Shown one piece after another: positions 1 to 10,582 of a stretch of 64,000 nt of DNA (its first letter is position 1; every line of letters begins with the position of its first letter). Position numbers and translations under genes: made by a program. The notes under the pieces are model-generated. The model did not search any database and had not been told where the DNA came from. It saw only the letters and a program-made list of their open reading frames with translations. This DNA is from Scilla litardierei (lineage: Eukaryota; Streptophyta; Magnoliopsida; Asparagales; Asparagaceae). Location of the stretch: positions 135,420,448 to 135,484,447 of the forward strand of contig CM061136.1 in the NCBI GenBank assembly GCA_030789695.1, in the 5' to 3' direction.

Positions 1-64
1 TCTAGCATGAACGCAATATCGCGAAATATAATAGCATGCAAGATAATTGAATGAGATATGAATC

Positions 65-568
65 CTATATCTCGGATTCACCCATAATCCCCAATTCTCG
101 ACGCAACCGCACAAAGGAGTCCTCCTTTAGGGGTTTCGTGAAAATATCGGTGATTTGCTTTTGGGTTTCAACGTACACTAAAATGATGTCCTTTTTAGCA
201 ACATGATCATCTAAAAAGTGGTGTCGAACATCTATGTGTTTTGATCGGGAATGGTGCACCGGATTCTTTGAAAGACAGATAGCACTTTGGTTATCCACCA
301 TGATAGGGCTAGTATCATAATGAATACCAAAATCCTTCAGTGTGTGTCTCATCCAAAGAACCTGGGCACAAGCGGCACCGGCGGCAATATATTCCGCCTC
401 GATGGTTGAAAGTGATACAGAATTTTGCTTCTTGAAAAACCAAGAGACAAGAGAATTTCCTAGAAAATGGCAAGTGCCACTAGTACTTTTCCTGTCGGAT
501 TTGCATCCCGCATAATCGGCATCACTATATGAGACTAACTCATATGTGCTAGATTTTGGATAAAGTAA
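65..568 (-). pseudogene. RNase H portion of Sirevirus pol
   Basis: This is the C-terminal RNase H domain of the copia polyprotein, which removes the RNA strand during reverse transcription. It continues in the same frame as the upstream pol and is separated from it only by a TGA codon at 571-569, where a Gly codon is expected. Visible landmarks are a DADYAG motif, STIEAEYIAA with the catalytic Glu, DNQSAI with a catalytic Asp, and the typical end segment DIFTKPL. The frame closes after GESEI. The last methionine-initiated stretch starts at 352, but that Met is internal to the domain, so it is not a separate gene. Confidence 0.85.
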
Positions 569-3178
569 TCAAAAATCAAGTGTATAACTTAGATAACGGA
601 AAATACGTTTTACCGCTACTAAGTGAGACTCCTTAGGTTGAGACTGATAACGAGCACATATGCATACGGCAAACATAATATCGGGCCTACTTGCGGTAAG
701 ATAAAGTAAACTACCTATCATACCTCGATATAGACGAATGTCTACATCCTTACCGCCCGTATCCTTGTCAAGATGCGTAGTCGTGCTCATTGGAGTCTTT
801 TTCCCGGAAGCACTCTCTATTCCAAATCGCTTAAGCAACTCCACCGTATACTTCGTTTGGTGGATGAAGATTGCATCGTTCAATTGGCGAATTTGGAGAC
901 CTAAGAAATATTTGAGTTCGCCCATGTGGCTCATCTCAAATTGTTCCTTCATAACATTAGAAAACTCTTCGCAAAGAGTGAAGTTAGTAGCACCGAAAAT
1001 GATATCATCAACATAAATTTGAACTAATAAAATATCATTATTCACATGCTTAACAAAAAGTGTAGAATCGGCTTCGCCCATTTTAAAATTCAAATCCAAA
1101 AGAAAATTCTTTAGGCGATCATACCAAGCTCGAGGAGCTTGTCTCAAACCATAAAGAGCTTTCTTTAGTTTAAAAACATGATTTGGAAATTTTTCATTTA
1201 TGAAGCCCGGAGGTTGAGAAACGTAAACTTCCTCAACAACATCTCCGTTTAAAAATGCACTTTTAACATCCATTTGAAATAATTTAAATTTTTTATGGCA
1301 TGCATAAGACAATAATAATCTAATTGATTCTAATCTAGCTACCGGAGTGAAGGATTCTTTGAAATCGATACCTTCCTCTTGGCGATAGCCTTGAGCAACT
1401 AACCGAGCTTTGTTTCGGACGACGACTTGATTTTCGTCGGTTTTGTTCTTGAAGATCCACTTTGTCCCTATGACGGTGTGGTTCTTCGATGGCAAAGGAA
1501 CAAGCTCACATACCTCATTCCTCTCGAATTGAATGAGTTCCTCCTCCATGGCAAGGATCCAAGCACTATCTTCGCACGCTTCAACTATATTCTTTGGCTC
1601 TATCGATGAGGCAAAGGCACAATTGGCGAAGTGGTGAACTTGCGATCTCGTCTTGACACTATCATGAATATTGCCAATGACTTGCTCATGGGGATGATCG
1701 CGAACGGTATGAAGCCGCTTGGGAATACCTTGATCACTAGGCACATTCTCAACAACTTCATTAGTCGGGTTAGTATCAATAGAATCAATTGAATCAATAG
1801 ACTTAGAATTTTCAAACGAATCACATAAAACATCCATAGAATCATCATCATTTGAAATTCTAGAAGTAGTAAAATTCTCATTAAAAGAGACATGTAATGA
1901 TTCCTCGATCGTAGAGGATCTTTTGTTGTATATCCGGTAGGCTTTGCTACGTGAGGAATACCCAACAAATATCCCCTCATCCGATCTCGGATCAAACTTG
2001 TCCAAATTATCATATGTGTTTTTAATAAAACATTTTGCGCCGAAAACACGAAAATGTTTAACTTGAGGCAATCTACCAAACAACAATTCATAGCAAGTTT
2101 GTTTGGTGCCGGGCCTCAAAAGTATTCTATTAAACACATAACAAGCGGTGTGTACCGCTTCCGCCCAAAATTGATAACCAAGTTGACTATCTTCGAGCAT
2201 AGTGCGAGCACACTCCACAAGCGTTCTATTCTTCCTCTCAACAACACCATTTTGAGGAGGTGCGCGAGGGAAAAAAAACGTGTGAGTAATTCCAAGATCA
2301 TCACAAAAATTTGAGAAAGACTCATTCTCAAATTCACCCCCATGATCACTACGAATAGTGACAATGGTGGTTCCGATGAGATTTTGTACTTTCTTCACAA
2401 ATATTGTGAAGTTTTCAAAAGCTTCATTTTTATTACATAAGAAAAATACCCATGTAAATCTTGAATAATCATCAATGATGACTAGTCCATATCTTGCATT
2501 TCCTAAGGAAGCAACTCTAGTTGGCCTAAATAAATCTAGATGTAATAGCTCTAGTGGCCGTTTAGTAGAAATGCTTTTCTTAGGTTTAAATGAAGATTTA
2601 GGAAGCTTGCCACGTTGACAAGAATCACAAAAACTTTTCTTTTCAAAAACGAGTTTCGGAAAACCTTTAATGGAATTTAATTTCGAAAGCTTATAAAGTG
2701 TTCCAAAGTTCACATGTCCAAAGCGTCGATGCCATAAGTGTTGTTCACTTGTGTTGGCAACAAGACATTGTTCATATGACTTAGGAAGATCCAAAATATA
2801 AATATCTTTATGACGTGTGCCAGAAAATAATAATTTATTATTATCATTTGAAATATGACACAATCCTTTCGCAAAGCTAACTTTGTAACCTTTGTCACAA
2901 AGTTGGCTTATTGAAATAAGATTATGATTCAAACCATTAACTAGATACACATCACTAATTAAGGGTTTAGATGGGTTACCCACTTTACCAACACCGACGA
3001 TTGTTCCGCTCTCGTTGCCTCCAAATATGACGCGATTTCCATTTGCAATGGGAACCACTCCGGAGAGCAATTGAGCGTCACCCGTCATGTGTTTTGAACA
3101 CCCGCTATCGAGTATCCAATTCCCGTTGGAGCTAAATTTAAATTTGTTGCTCCTTTTCTTTTTCTTTTCCTTGAGTAC
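569..3178 (-). pseudogene. Sirevirus pol: protease, integrase, reverse transcriptase
   Basis: The open frame begins after a TAG at 3181-3179. It carries the aspartic protease signature DSGCSKHM just upstream of the first Met (3088). Next come the integrase HHCC finger (HLWHRRFGH ... CDSC) and core residues in [14 protein letters not shown] and [11 protein letters not shown], so the DDE triad looks intact. The reverse transcriptase follows with [10 protein letters not shown] and the active-site YVDD. The frame is open for about 870 codons and stops at a single TGA (571-569) before RNase H. Pol lies in the same frame as gag. With one lesion this copy is young or recently inactivated; it is called a pseudogene only because of that stop. 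Confidence 0.9.
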
Positions 3179-3238
3179 CTAAAGATAGAAACTTTCATAT
3201 CATGGTACCCAAGGTCATTGGGTACTCAAAGGTTAGAC
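3179..3238 (-). other. 60-nt in-frame gag-pol spacer with four stops
   Basis: Gag and pol share one reading frame, but between them lie exactly 20 codons containing TAA, TGA, TGA and TAG. The segment starts with GT directly after an AAG codon and ends with a pyrimidine-rich stretch followed by TAG. Removing it would join gag to pol in frame. It could be a very short intron, a readthrough region, or decay. Sireviruses are known for a stop between gag and pol, but four stops exceed simple single-codon readthrough. Confidence 0.6.
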
Positions 3239-5473
3239 CTTTGGAAGCCAAGTCCAATTGGACCTAGACTTCCCCACATAATTTCTACTATGCACAACAT
3301 CCGAAAAATAAGCATTCATATACACTTGTTTTTCATCCATGCTTGTGTCCTTTGGGCTCCAAATAGTGAAAATCTTGGGAGCCCTCATCCTATTGGGTGC
3401 ATGCATGCGACGTTGATTTCTACGTGATGCATGTTGTGGATAGGCATAAGGAACATGATGGAATGGTGCACGACGAGAATTATTCATATGATGAGGTGGG
3501 TGAACATATGCATGTGTGGGAACACGTGCGTGAGGGTGTCTCACATGGTGTGCACGTGTCCGAGAATGTGTTGCATAAAAATCATCATATGTATGAGATG
3601 GTGGAGTAGGACGTGTGTTCCTACGTGGCATGGTATTGGTGTACATATAAGCATGCCCACTCTTTGGAGGTCCACCCAAAGTGGGTTTCTTTCCGAAAGA
3701 GGGTGTGGACGAGGTGGAAGCACCATTGGTAGATGAACTACCAATAGAGTGTTTGCTACCACTCGTAGAGTCACCGGAAGTTGGCCTAATAAAAGTAGTG
3801 ACCGACTTGGATGACTTTCCCAAAGTATACCCCAAACCAACATGGTGTTTGGCCGGGAGTAAGACACTTAGGATATTATCCAAATGGCCTTTACCCTTAT
3901 TGAATTCATTGATTCGGCCTAATGTGTTCTCATATTTCTCGGTGAGAGAACGAAAAGAAGTATCTAAAGTGGATACTTGCGATGTGAGCACATAAACACG
4001 AGATTTAAGATTCTCGTTCTCAATACTCAAAGTCGAGTTTTGAGAAGTTAAATCCGCTATCCTATGTTCTTCCGGATCATCAATGCTAACATGTTCAAGT
4101 TTAGATTTGAGATTGACAATCTCATTTCTTAACTCTTCAACAACGGTGTCGTTGTTGGTGATGATAGTCTTAGGCGAGGTTTGAATGCTAGCTAGGTCAT
4201 CTTTTACTTTAGTATATCTATTTACTAATTTAGTGTATTTAGACCATAAATGAGAGTTAGCATCCCTAAGATCATCAATAGTTACCTCATCGCCTTCGTC
4301 GTCGCTATCATCGGAGGAGGAAGATCCTTGATCATGCTCCTCTCTTGCCATGAAGCACATGTGCGCTTGCTCCACATTCTCATCGTCCGACTCTCCGCTT
4401 GAGGAATCCTCGGAGTTGGTGAATGTTTCTCCGACAAGTCCCTTTTTGTACCCCTTTTTGTACTTCTTCGACTTGTCGAACTTCGGCGCCTTCCACTTCT
4501 CCTTTTGCTTGTTTTGAGGACAATCCGCTTTGATGTGTCCTGGCTTATTGCATTTAAAGCACAAAGGTGAAGAGGCGTTAGTAGAAGTAAATTTAGATTT
4601 TTGTTTGAAGTTACCCTTTCGGAAGAAGCGATTGAACTTCTTTGCCATGAGTGCAACGGATTCCATGTCCATTTCTTCTTCCGAGTCCTCATCATCGGTA
4701 GAGGTGGATGAAGCCGCCTTGAATGCAATTGCCTTTTTCTTAGGCACGTCTTGGTTCAAATAGGACTTCATCTTTTCTTGTAACTTCACCTTGCTATCTT
4801 TGCGTACCTCGTATGACATCAAAGTACCCATCAATTGAACTACGGTATACTTATTCATGTCATTACCTTCCTCGATGGCGAAGGTACGTTTCTCCCAAGA
4901 AGAAGGAAGTCCTTCGATAAGCTTCGAGCACTTCTCCTTTTGGGTGTAGGATTTACCGAGGGCCTCTAACTCGTTTATTATGTCAACGAAGCGAGCGTAA
5001 TATTCCTTCATCTTCTCGCCCTGTTGCATATGAAACATTTCGTAATCTTTGTTTACAACTACGAGTTTAGAGTCTCTTACCCTACTTGTCCCTTCATGAA
5101 GAATGAGGAGGAAGTTCCAAATTTGATATGCACTCTTACATGTGCATATCTTATTGAAGTCCTCGGGCTCCAATGCGCATTGCAAGGCGTTCATTGCCTT
5201 GGCATTGCTTACATCCGCGGCGACCTCCGCGGTAGTCCATTTCTCAAAGTCTTCTTCTTCGGGTTCGATGTATTCCTTCATTGTGGTCCTCCATAAAGAT
5301 GCACTCTGGAGGAAGGTTTCCATCCGGCATTTCCAGTACCCGTAGTTGGTATCGTTGAAGAATTGAGGCCTCGTAGAGGAATATCCTTCCATCACCGAAG
5401 ATGCTCCTTCACGGTTCCTGAAGGTGTCATAGTTGGAAGGTGGACGCACGGTCTTGTTGTCGTTGGCAGACAT
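3233..5473 (-). CDS. Sirevirus gag (capsid/nucleocapsid) protein
   Basis: A complete 746-codon open frame starting 13 bases inside the primer site. The N-terminal third (residues about 35-240) is the copia-type gag domain, with the opening pattern FFNDTNYGYWK. A CCHC zinc knuckle (CFKCNKPGHIKADC) sits at about 305-318, followed by a Lys-rich stretch and two acidic Ser/Asp clusters (about 355-400). A heptad-rich probable coiled coil spans about 400-525, and a His/Arg/Pro-rich tail about 640-710. The protein forms virus-like particles and packages element RNA. The long coiled-coil extension is typical of Sirevirus gag and unlike short Tork-type gag. It ends WLPKV followed by TAA. Confidence 0.9.
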   Translation of the reverse strand: MSANDNKTVRPPSNYDTFRNREGASSVMEGYSSTRPQFFNDTNYGYWKCRMETFLQSASLWRTTMKEYIEPEEEDFEKWTTAEVAADVSNAKAMNALQCALEPEDFNKICTCKSAYQIWNFLLILHEGTSRVRDSKLVVVNKDYEMFHMQQGEKMKEYYARFVDIINELEALGKSYTQKEKCSKLIEGLPSSWEKRTFAIEEGNDMNKYTVVQLMGTLMSYEVRKDSKVKLQEKMKSYLNQDVPKKKAIAFKAASSTSTDDEDSEEEMDMESVALMAKKFNRFFRKGNFKQKSKFTSTNASSPLCFKCNKPGHIKADCPQNKQKEKWKAPKFDKSKKYKKGYKKGLVGETFTNSEDSSSGESDDENVEQAHMCFMAREEHDQGSSSSDDSDDEGDEVTIDDLRDANSHLWSKYTKLVNRYTKVKDDLASIQTSPKTIITNNDTVVEELRNEIVNLKSKLEHVSIDDPEEHRIADLTSQNSTLSIENENLKSRVYVLTSQVSTLDTSFRSLTEKYENTLGRINEFNKGKGHLDNILSVLLPAKHHVGLGYTLGKSSKSVTTFIRPTSGDSTSGSKHSIGSSSTNGASTSSTPSFGKKPTLGGPPKSGHAYMYTNTMPRRNTRPTPPSHTYDDFYATHSRTRAHHVRHPHARVPTHAYVHPPHHMNNSRRAPFHHVPYAYPQHASRRNQRRMHAPNRMRAPKIFTIWSPKDTSMDEKQVYMNAYFSDVVHSRNYVGKSRSNWTWLPKV

Positions 5474-5485
5474 AGCTAAGTATCT

Positions 5486-5498
5486 GGCTCTGATACCA
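5486..5498 (-). other. Primer binding site, initiator tRNA-Met
   Basis: The minus strand reads TGGTATCAGAGCC, complementary to the 3' end of plant initiator tRNA-Met, two bases after the LTR end. It fixes both the orientation of the element and the LTR boundary at 5501. Confidence 0.92.
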
Positions 5499-5535
5499 AA
5501 TGTAATGCCCTACAAGCTACTGCACAAGTACTAGC

Positions 5536-5559
5536 GGGGGGGGGGGGGGGGGGGGGGGG
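5536..5559. repeat. 24-base G homopolymer near the LTR end
   Basis: An uninterrupted run of 24 G on the plus strand (C in the sense RNA) about 35 bases from the LTR inner edge. A shorter G run lies at the equivalent place in the LTR at 38171-39922, so the tract is a family feature even if its exact length is uncertain from sequencing. Confidence 0.9.
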
Positions 5560-6332
5560 TGAATAGTACTTTAAAAATAACAAGGAGTATAATTCCAAAT
5601 TATAGTGCAAACAACTACCAAAACAATTTGCGGAAGCTAAAATTGAATGACAACAAAAAAATTAACAATGCTAACAAATGATGTTACTGGGTTCGGATCC
5701 ACCCAAGTCTCCCCGACTTGTTCCCGGTGATCCTACGTCCCAACCACCCGGATCCCCTCCGGATACTTAGGTTAGAAACCCTAACCCAAGATTTCCACTA
5801 TGAATATCTTGTGAAAAACCTTCACAAGATCAAATCATACATGCAATGGCAATAGTGAATCCCACAACCCGGGATCACAACCTTCTCTCACAACCGAGAG
5901 AATCAATAAGCAATATAAACAAGTTTATAATGAAATAAACAATCTTACCAGAAAATCCTATACCTTGAGTTTTTCTTACCCAATAGGTGAAAGGAGGGAT
6001 TTGAGGAAGATGAAGTCACCAAGACCTAGCACCAAGGAAATGACCAACAATAGGTGCCTAGGAGTGATTTGGAGACTTGATTTAAGCTAGAGCTTGAAGG
6101 GCTCACCAAGAACAAGCTTCTCTCAATATGGATTCTAGATCTAGAAAGTGAGAGAATGGGTTTCTTGTGAGGAAGAGAGCTTTAGAAATGAGTGAGAATG
6201 GCTATCTCTTTCTATCTCAATGAATCTCTTAATGGCAGCTCTAACCTAGAGAGAAATGACCTAGGTTCGTATTTATAGGGTCCCATAAAAACAAGTTAGG
6301 TCAATTTCCAACGGATAGAAATCTGAGGCAAC

Positions 6333-6872
6333 TAGTCGGTCAAAGAACAACCACTGACCGACTAGTTCATCAACTAGTCGGTCAGTCAAACAACATGGAC
6401 CGACTAAGAGAGGAACTGAGAAGAGATAGAAATTCAGACCTAGAAATCTAGTCGGTCCAAGAAGACATTCTGACCGACTAGTTCATCAACTAGTCGGTCA
6501 GTCAGTGAACGTAGACCGACTAAGAGGCATAATGAAATAGTCTGAATACAAATTGACTTAGTCGGTCCAAGAACAAAAGTTGACCGACTAGATTGTCAAC
6601 TAGTCGGTCACCAAATGTTCTTAGATCGACTAACGATAAACAGTAGCTTAGGAGAAATTTGGTATGAACAGTAAGTCACAATTAGTCGGTCAAAGAAGCA
6701 TCACTGACCGACTAGTTCACAAACTAGTCGGTCGGTGAGTCAACGTAGACCGACTAACTGTAAACAGTAAGGTGCAAGAAATTAAGGAAGCAAACTAGTC
6801 GGTCCAAGAAGCTTTGCTGACCGACTAGATCACCATCTAGTCGGTCAGTACATCTTCTTGTACCAACTAACA
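6333..6872. repeat. Five-unit palindrome array in the Sirevirus LTR
   Basis: Five units begin at 6333, 6449, 6559, 6683 and 6796 (spacing 110-124 bp). Each holds four half-sites in alternating orientation: TAGTCGGTC, GACCGACTAG, CTAGTCGGTC and GACCGACTA. The half-sites are well kept while the spacers vary. Palindromic CG-containing repeats have been described in Sirevirus LTRs. Confidence 0.9.
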
Positions 6873-7293
6873 TGCACAAACAAGTCCGAATCGAAGCGCG
6901 ACGCTTCGAGGAAGTTAGAATGAACTTGTACTAAGATCCTAGAGCTACGATATGAGCGTTATGAAGAAAGAATCGTAAGATATACTCAAGGCTTAACATT
7001 CTATAGATCGAAGCTAAAAGACTATAAATAAAACCTTAATGAACGGTCTTCGAAAGCTTCGATTAATTCTTCATGACTTCTAAAACGGCACAAGAGCTTC
7101 AACGAAGCTTTAGGCATGAATACGAGCTTTGAGAAGTGTTGAGATGTCGCTTTGATTGTTCTCGTGAATTTGGCGACGATTTCCAATACTGCGCTCACAA
7201 ATTGTTAGTTCATGGATTATTTATGTTTGCTCATCATCAAAACCAAATCCGGGGAGTCCAATATTCAACATGTTTGTATGTATGTATATTAAT

Positions 7294-7663
7294 CTTCTTA
7301 GTTTACCCACCATTCTCCCCACTTTAAAAATGATTTCCGGCCAAACAAGTGGACATCTTAACATAAAAATTAGTTTTTCCGTCACCCCTCGTCCTCCCGA
7401 TCAGAATTCGTAGTGTGAAGCCTCGGTTTCAGTGAGGTTTCGGGGACTGAAACCCAAGGTTTCAGTGCATGGGCGGACTGAAACCCCAGCACTGAAACCT
7501 TGGGTTTCAGTCACCGAAACCTCACTGAAACCGAGGCTTCACACTGTGCGTTCTGATGGGGAGGACGAGGAGGGACGGAAAAACTAATTTTTATGTTAAG
7601 ATGTCCACTTGTTTGGCCAGAAATCATTTTTAAAGTGGGGAGAATGGTGGGTAAACTAAGCAG
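7294..7663. mobile_element. 370-bp hairpin (foldback/MITE-like) element
   Basis: Almost the whole segment is one inverted repeat. The left arm begins CTTCTTAGTTTACCC and the right arm is its complement, ending GGGTAAACTAAGCAG. Arms of about 175 bp match with only around ten differences and meet in a small centre made of further GGTTTCAGT inverted copies. It is bordered by attaat on both sides (7288-7293 and 7664-7669), a likely target duplication; the TTA core would suit a PIF/Harbinger MITE, but the termini are not diagnostic. It has no coding capacity, and its transcript would fold into a long near-perfect hairpin. Confidence 0.75.
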
Positions 7664-7837
7664 ATTAATTAATTAGCATCTGAAACTTTTTGAGCGAGAA
7701 ATTGAATTTCTAGCGAGAAAAATTCAATTTCTCGCGCGTGAGTTGGAGGGGGCGATCCGGACCGCTGATCTACATGATGGAGGGCAATGGGAGGGGGTTA
7801 TTTTGTGGGTTATTTTTGGGGGTCATAAGATCCTACC

Positions 7838-7838
<1 letters not shown>

Positions 7839-7871
<33 letters not shown>

Positions 7872-7932
7872 TGTATGTATATGTATGTATGTATGTATAT
7901 ATATATGTATGTATGTATATATATGTGTATAT

Positions 7933-7965
<33 letters not shown>

Positions 7966-7966
7966 G

Positions 7967-8011
<45 letters not shown>

Positions 8012-8015
8012 ATAT
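7839..8015. repeat. TATG/TA microsatellite
   Basis: About 175 bp of TATG repeats grading into TA repeats. All open frames over it (Tyr/Met/Ile-rich) come from the repeat. Confidence 0.95.
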
Positions 8016-8978
8016 CTGAGTGTTTGTACTAAGTGCACGTAGGATAGAGCCCTAGCTTTGGAAGGCCAAGGATGGACCTTGTTTTTAAGAGGGTAGATTA
8101 TCACCTTTGGGTGATACTCTATGTGTATACTGATGTGTTGTAGGTTGGTGTGCTCTGGATTTAACTCCGAAAATGTACGCAAGTGCACGGTGTCAAAGCT
8201 TTGTAATATAGAAAGATATCGATTCTATAGGGAGGCGGTTGGTTTAAAGTCTTGGGTCTATTCAAAGTCTTGAAACAATGTCAGTTATGGGCGTATTTTG
8301 AAGGTTGTCACAGGTATTCCTTATCTCAAATTAACAATATAATAAAGGCTAGGACAATATGAGTCACCATTAGGATCGTCGGATGTCGATGCTAGGCTAT
8401 AATTTCTATGTTGAATTGGTTTCATAAGGAGAGATTGTCGCATCTAAAATGTGAAATTCATATCCAACTATCGTTGTACCACTCATCTACCATCATGGAT
8501 GGCCTTGCATGCGACCCGTGCATTACGAATGACAACTATTCTCAATCCCTACTCATGCCACCATCGTAGGTTAGAGTTTCGATCTTTGATTTGATGGCTC
8601 TCATTAATGCCACTATCGAGATCATCAATTAATAATATAGGACGTCGGTGGAAACCATCAAAGTGTGTGCCACTATCGTGGATCACAAACTCTAATTGAA
8701 TTCACTAACGAGCCTAATTAAGTTCAAAGGATAATATGGCTAGGATATGTGCCACTATCGTGGATCACAAACCCTAAATAGGATCTCCTACAAACTTGGC
8801 TGGATCAACCAAATCACATCCCTTTTATATCAAAACAATGTCAAAATCATAACTTTACATCTAAATCCTAAGATCCTAGGGCTCATCCATTAGGGCTAAA
8901 AACGAATACTCGCAATTCATAGAATTATCAACAAAAGCAATAGCAAAACAATAGTAGTCAACATCGCAAGAATACACA
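8016..8978. other. Unassigned non-coding sequence, Helitron host, left part
   Basis: No coding frame. It contains decayed repeats of the phrase tgccactatcgtggatcaca (about 8565, 8605, 8665, 8750). The sequence appears to resume at 14779 after the Helitrons. The style suggests LTR or LTR-flanking sequence of a gypsy element, but I cannot assign it. Confidence 0.4.
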
Positions 8979-9946
8979 TCTATATATTAAAACACAACTA
9001 TTTTTGAATCCTAGGGCTGACTAGGACAAAAGGGTTGATAGAAAAACGGTTTGGATTTAATCTTGGAGAATCAACGGTTGAGATGAGATTTTGAGGGAAA
9101 TATTTGAATTTGGGTGGGAAAAGCTTAGAAGGAAAACTAAGGTCCATTCATATTTTTTTTTGAAAACTGCACCCATTTACTCTCTTTCTCTGCTTGGGTA
9201 ATGGTTCGAAATAAACTCGGGGGCCCATAAAGCCTGAAGGGGCAGTGTGTCATCTAAAATAATGGCTTTTTGGATGATTAACTCCGATTAAGAAATTACA
9301 TGTAACCTGAAATTAGATCAATGTACAGATATATTCTCTAATGGAATGTGATCTCTAATGTAAACTAAATGTACATAATATTATTTACACACATATCCGT
9401 TATTAGTTTAATTCGGCATTGCAAAAGTAAACTAAATGTACAGATATCATACATGCACATGCTTAATCCTAGATTACCTGTTTAAAACCCTGCTGCCTGC
9501 AACATCATTTAATCCCTAATCAATCCCGAACAAATTCATTTAATAAACCAAGGCATGCATGCTAAATCAGATTATGATCAATATAAGTTCAAGGTGACTT
9601 ATAGATATATATATAAATTACCCGTGCACATAGTGCACATGGATCAAAATAAAAACCCCTCATTTTTTATCGGTGGTGAAAATTTTAGTGTTGGTAATTG
9701 GAGATGGGTATCTCAGTAATGACATATTCTTATGAATTTTGGTCATCAGAAGAGGACGACGAAGACGATGATCATGAACCTTCAGCGGGCACCGAAGCAT
9801 CCGCGCCTTCGGCGCCCACTAAATTTTTGTTCTTTTAAATTGTGAAGCGGAATATTATATGTTCCAAAATTTTGGAGGGGGGAAATAATTTTTGGGGAAA
9901 CAAAGATTTTAAATAAATCGTGTCGGAGGGCACGATTTATGACTAG
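8979..9946 (+). mobile_element. Non-autonomous Helitron, copy 1
   Basis: It starts TCTATATATTAAAACAC after an A and ends CTAG before a T. A hairpin (aaatcgtg ... cacgattt) lies 4 bases before the CTAG. The TC start, the hairpin plus CTRR end and A/T insertion are the Helitron hallmarks. There is no Rep/helicase coding. The 5' segment (tttgaatcctagggctgactaggac) and the 3' end match those of the following element. Confidence 0.75.
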
Positions 9947-10339
9947 TCTATTATATATTTGATAACCTTTTTTGAATTCTAGGCCTGACTAGGACAAGAT
10001 AAAGAGTGGCCGAGATTTGATCTTGGTAAAACAATGGTTGAGATTGGAATTTTTTGAAAAATTTAGTGGGAAAACTTAAATTTTGGGGGAAAAGTGTCTT
10101 GAAAACCAAAACTTTGAAATTAAAAATGTCTTGGGAAAGATTGTGGAAACTAAATTTTGGGGGGAAAGTGTCTTGGGAACCAAAACTTTGAAATTAAAAG
10201 TGTCTTGGGAAAGATTGTGGAGAAACATGATCCATTAAATTAAACAAAGTTAAAAAAATTAGCGTAAAAAAATTTAGTGGAACAACAAATTAGCATAAAA
10301 AATTTAAGTTAGTACCCTCATCGAAAAATACCCTGAGGT

Positions 10340-10582
10340 TTGTTGTTTTGCGCCGACGGTGCCCACGCCGAATTTGTTGTTCGACGCCGAATTTGTTGTT
10401 TTGCTTAAAAAATTTATGCTAATTTGTTGTTCCGCGCCAACGGCGCCCGTGTCGTATTTGTTGTTCCGCACAAAAGGCGCTCGCGCGATGTTCCGTGCCG
10501 AATTTTTTGTTCCGCGTCGAATGCGCCCGCCTCGTATTTGTTGTTCCGCGTCGAATTTTTTTTTCCGCGCCGAAGGCGCTAG
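10340..10582. repeat. Helitron minisatellite, left half
   Basis: Imperfect tandem repeats built from tttgttgttccgcgccgaa and ggcgcccgcgccg. It continues at 14504 on the other side of the hAT element. Confidence 0.75.

Larger units (their letters stand above)
1..7270 (-). mobile_element. Sirevirus-type Ty1/copia retrotransposon, 3' end outside window
   Basis: Read on the minus strand the order is 5' LTR (7270-5501), tRNA-Met primer site, long gag with a zinc knuckle and coiled coil, a short stop-containing spacer, then protease, integrase, reverse transcriptase and RNase H. That domain order defines Ty1/copia. The very long gag with a C-terminal coiled coil, the gag/pol stop region and the palindrome-rich LTR fit the Sirevirus (SIRE/Maximus) lineage. 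Only one premature stop is seen in pol. The 3' LTR lies beyond base 1, so LTR divergence and the target site duplication cannot be checked; the five bases next to the 5' LTR are 7271-7275. Confidence 0.9.
5501..7270 (-). repeat. 5' LTR of the Sirevirus element
   Basis: On the minus strand the LTR runs from TGTTGAATATTGG (7270) to GGGCATTACA (5501), about 1770 bp with TG...CA ends. The inner boundary is fixed by the primer site. The outer boundary is inferred from the TG start, because the second LTR is outside the window. It contains a palindrome array, a long homopolymer and a polypyrimidine-rich section. It should carry the element promoter, but I could not place a clear TATA box. Confidence 0.75.

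Noticed and set aside
1600..2364. Minus-strand frames of 82-163 codons overlapping pol in other frames
   Set aside because: They are shadows of the pol frame; the pol frame has all catalytic motifs.
5486..5498. tRNA-Met gene fragments at the primer sites
   Set aside because: Only the 12-14 bases complementary to the tRNA 3' end are present at each LTR edge, so these are primer binding sites.
6333..6872. Regular repeats resembling a CRISPR array
   Set aside because: Half-sites alternate in orientation, spacers are themselves repeated, and the array lies in a plant LTR; no cas genes are present.
7823..8188. Overlapping Tyr/Ile/Met-rich open frames on both strands
   Set aside because: They are read from the TATG/TA microsatellite and have no coding meaning.
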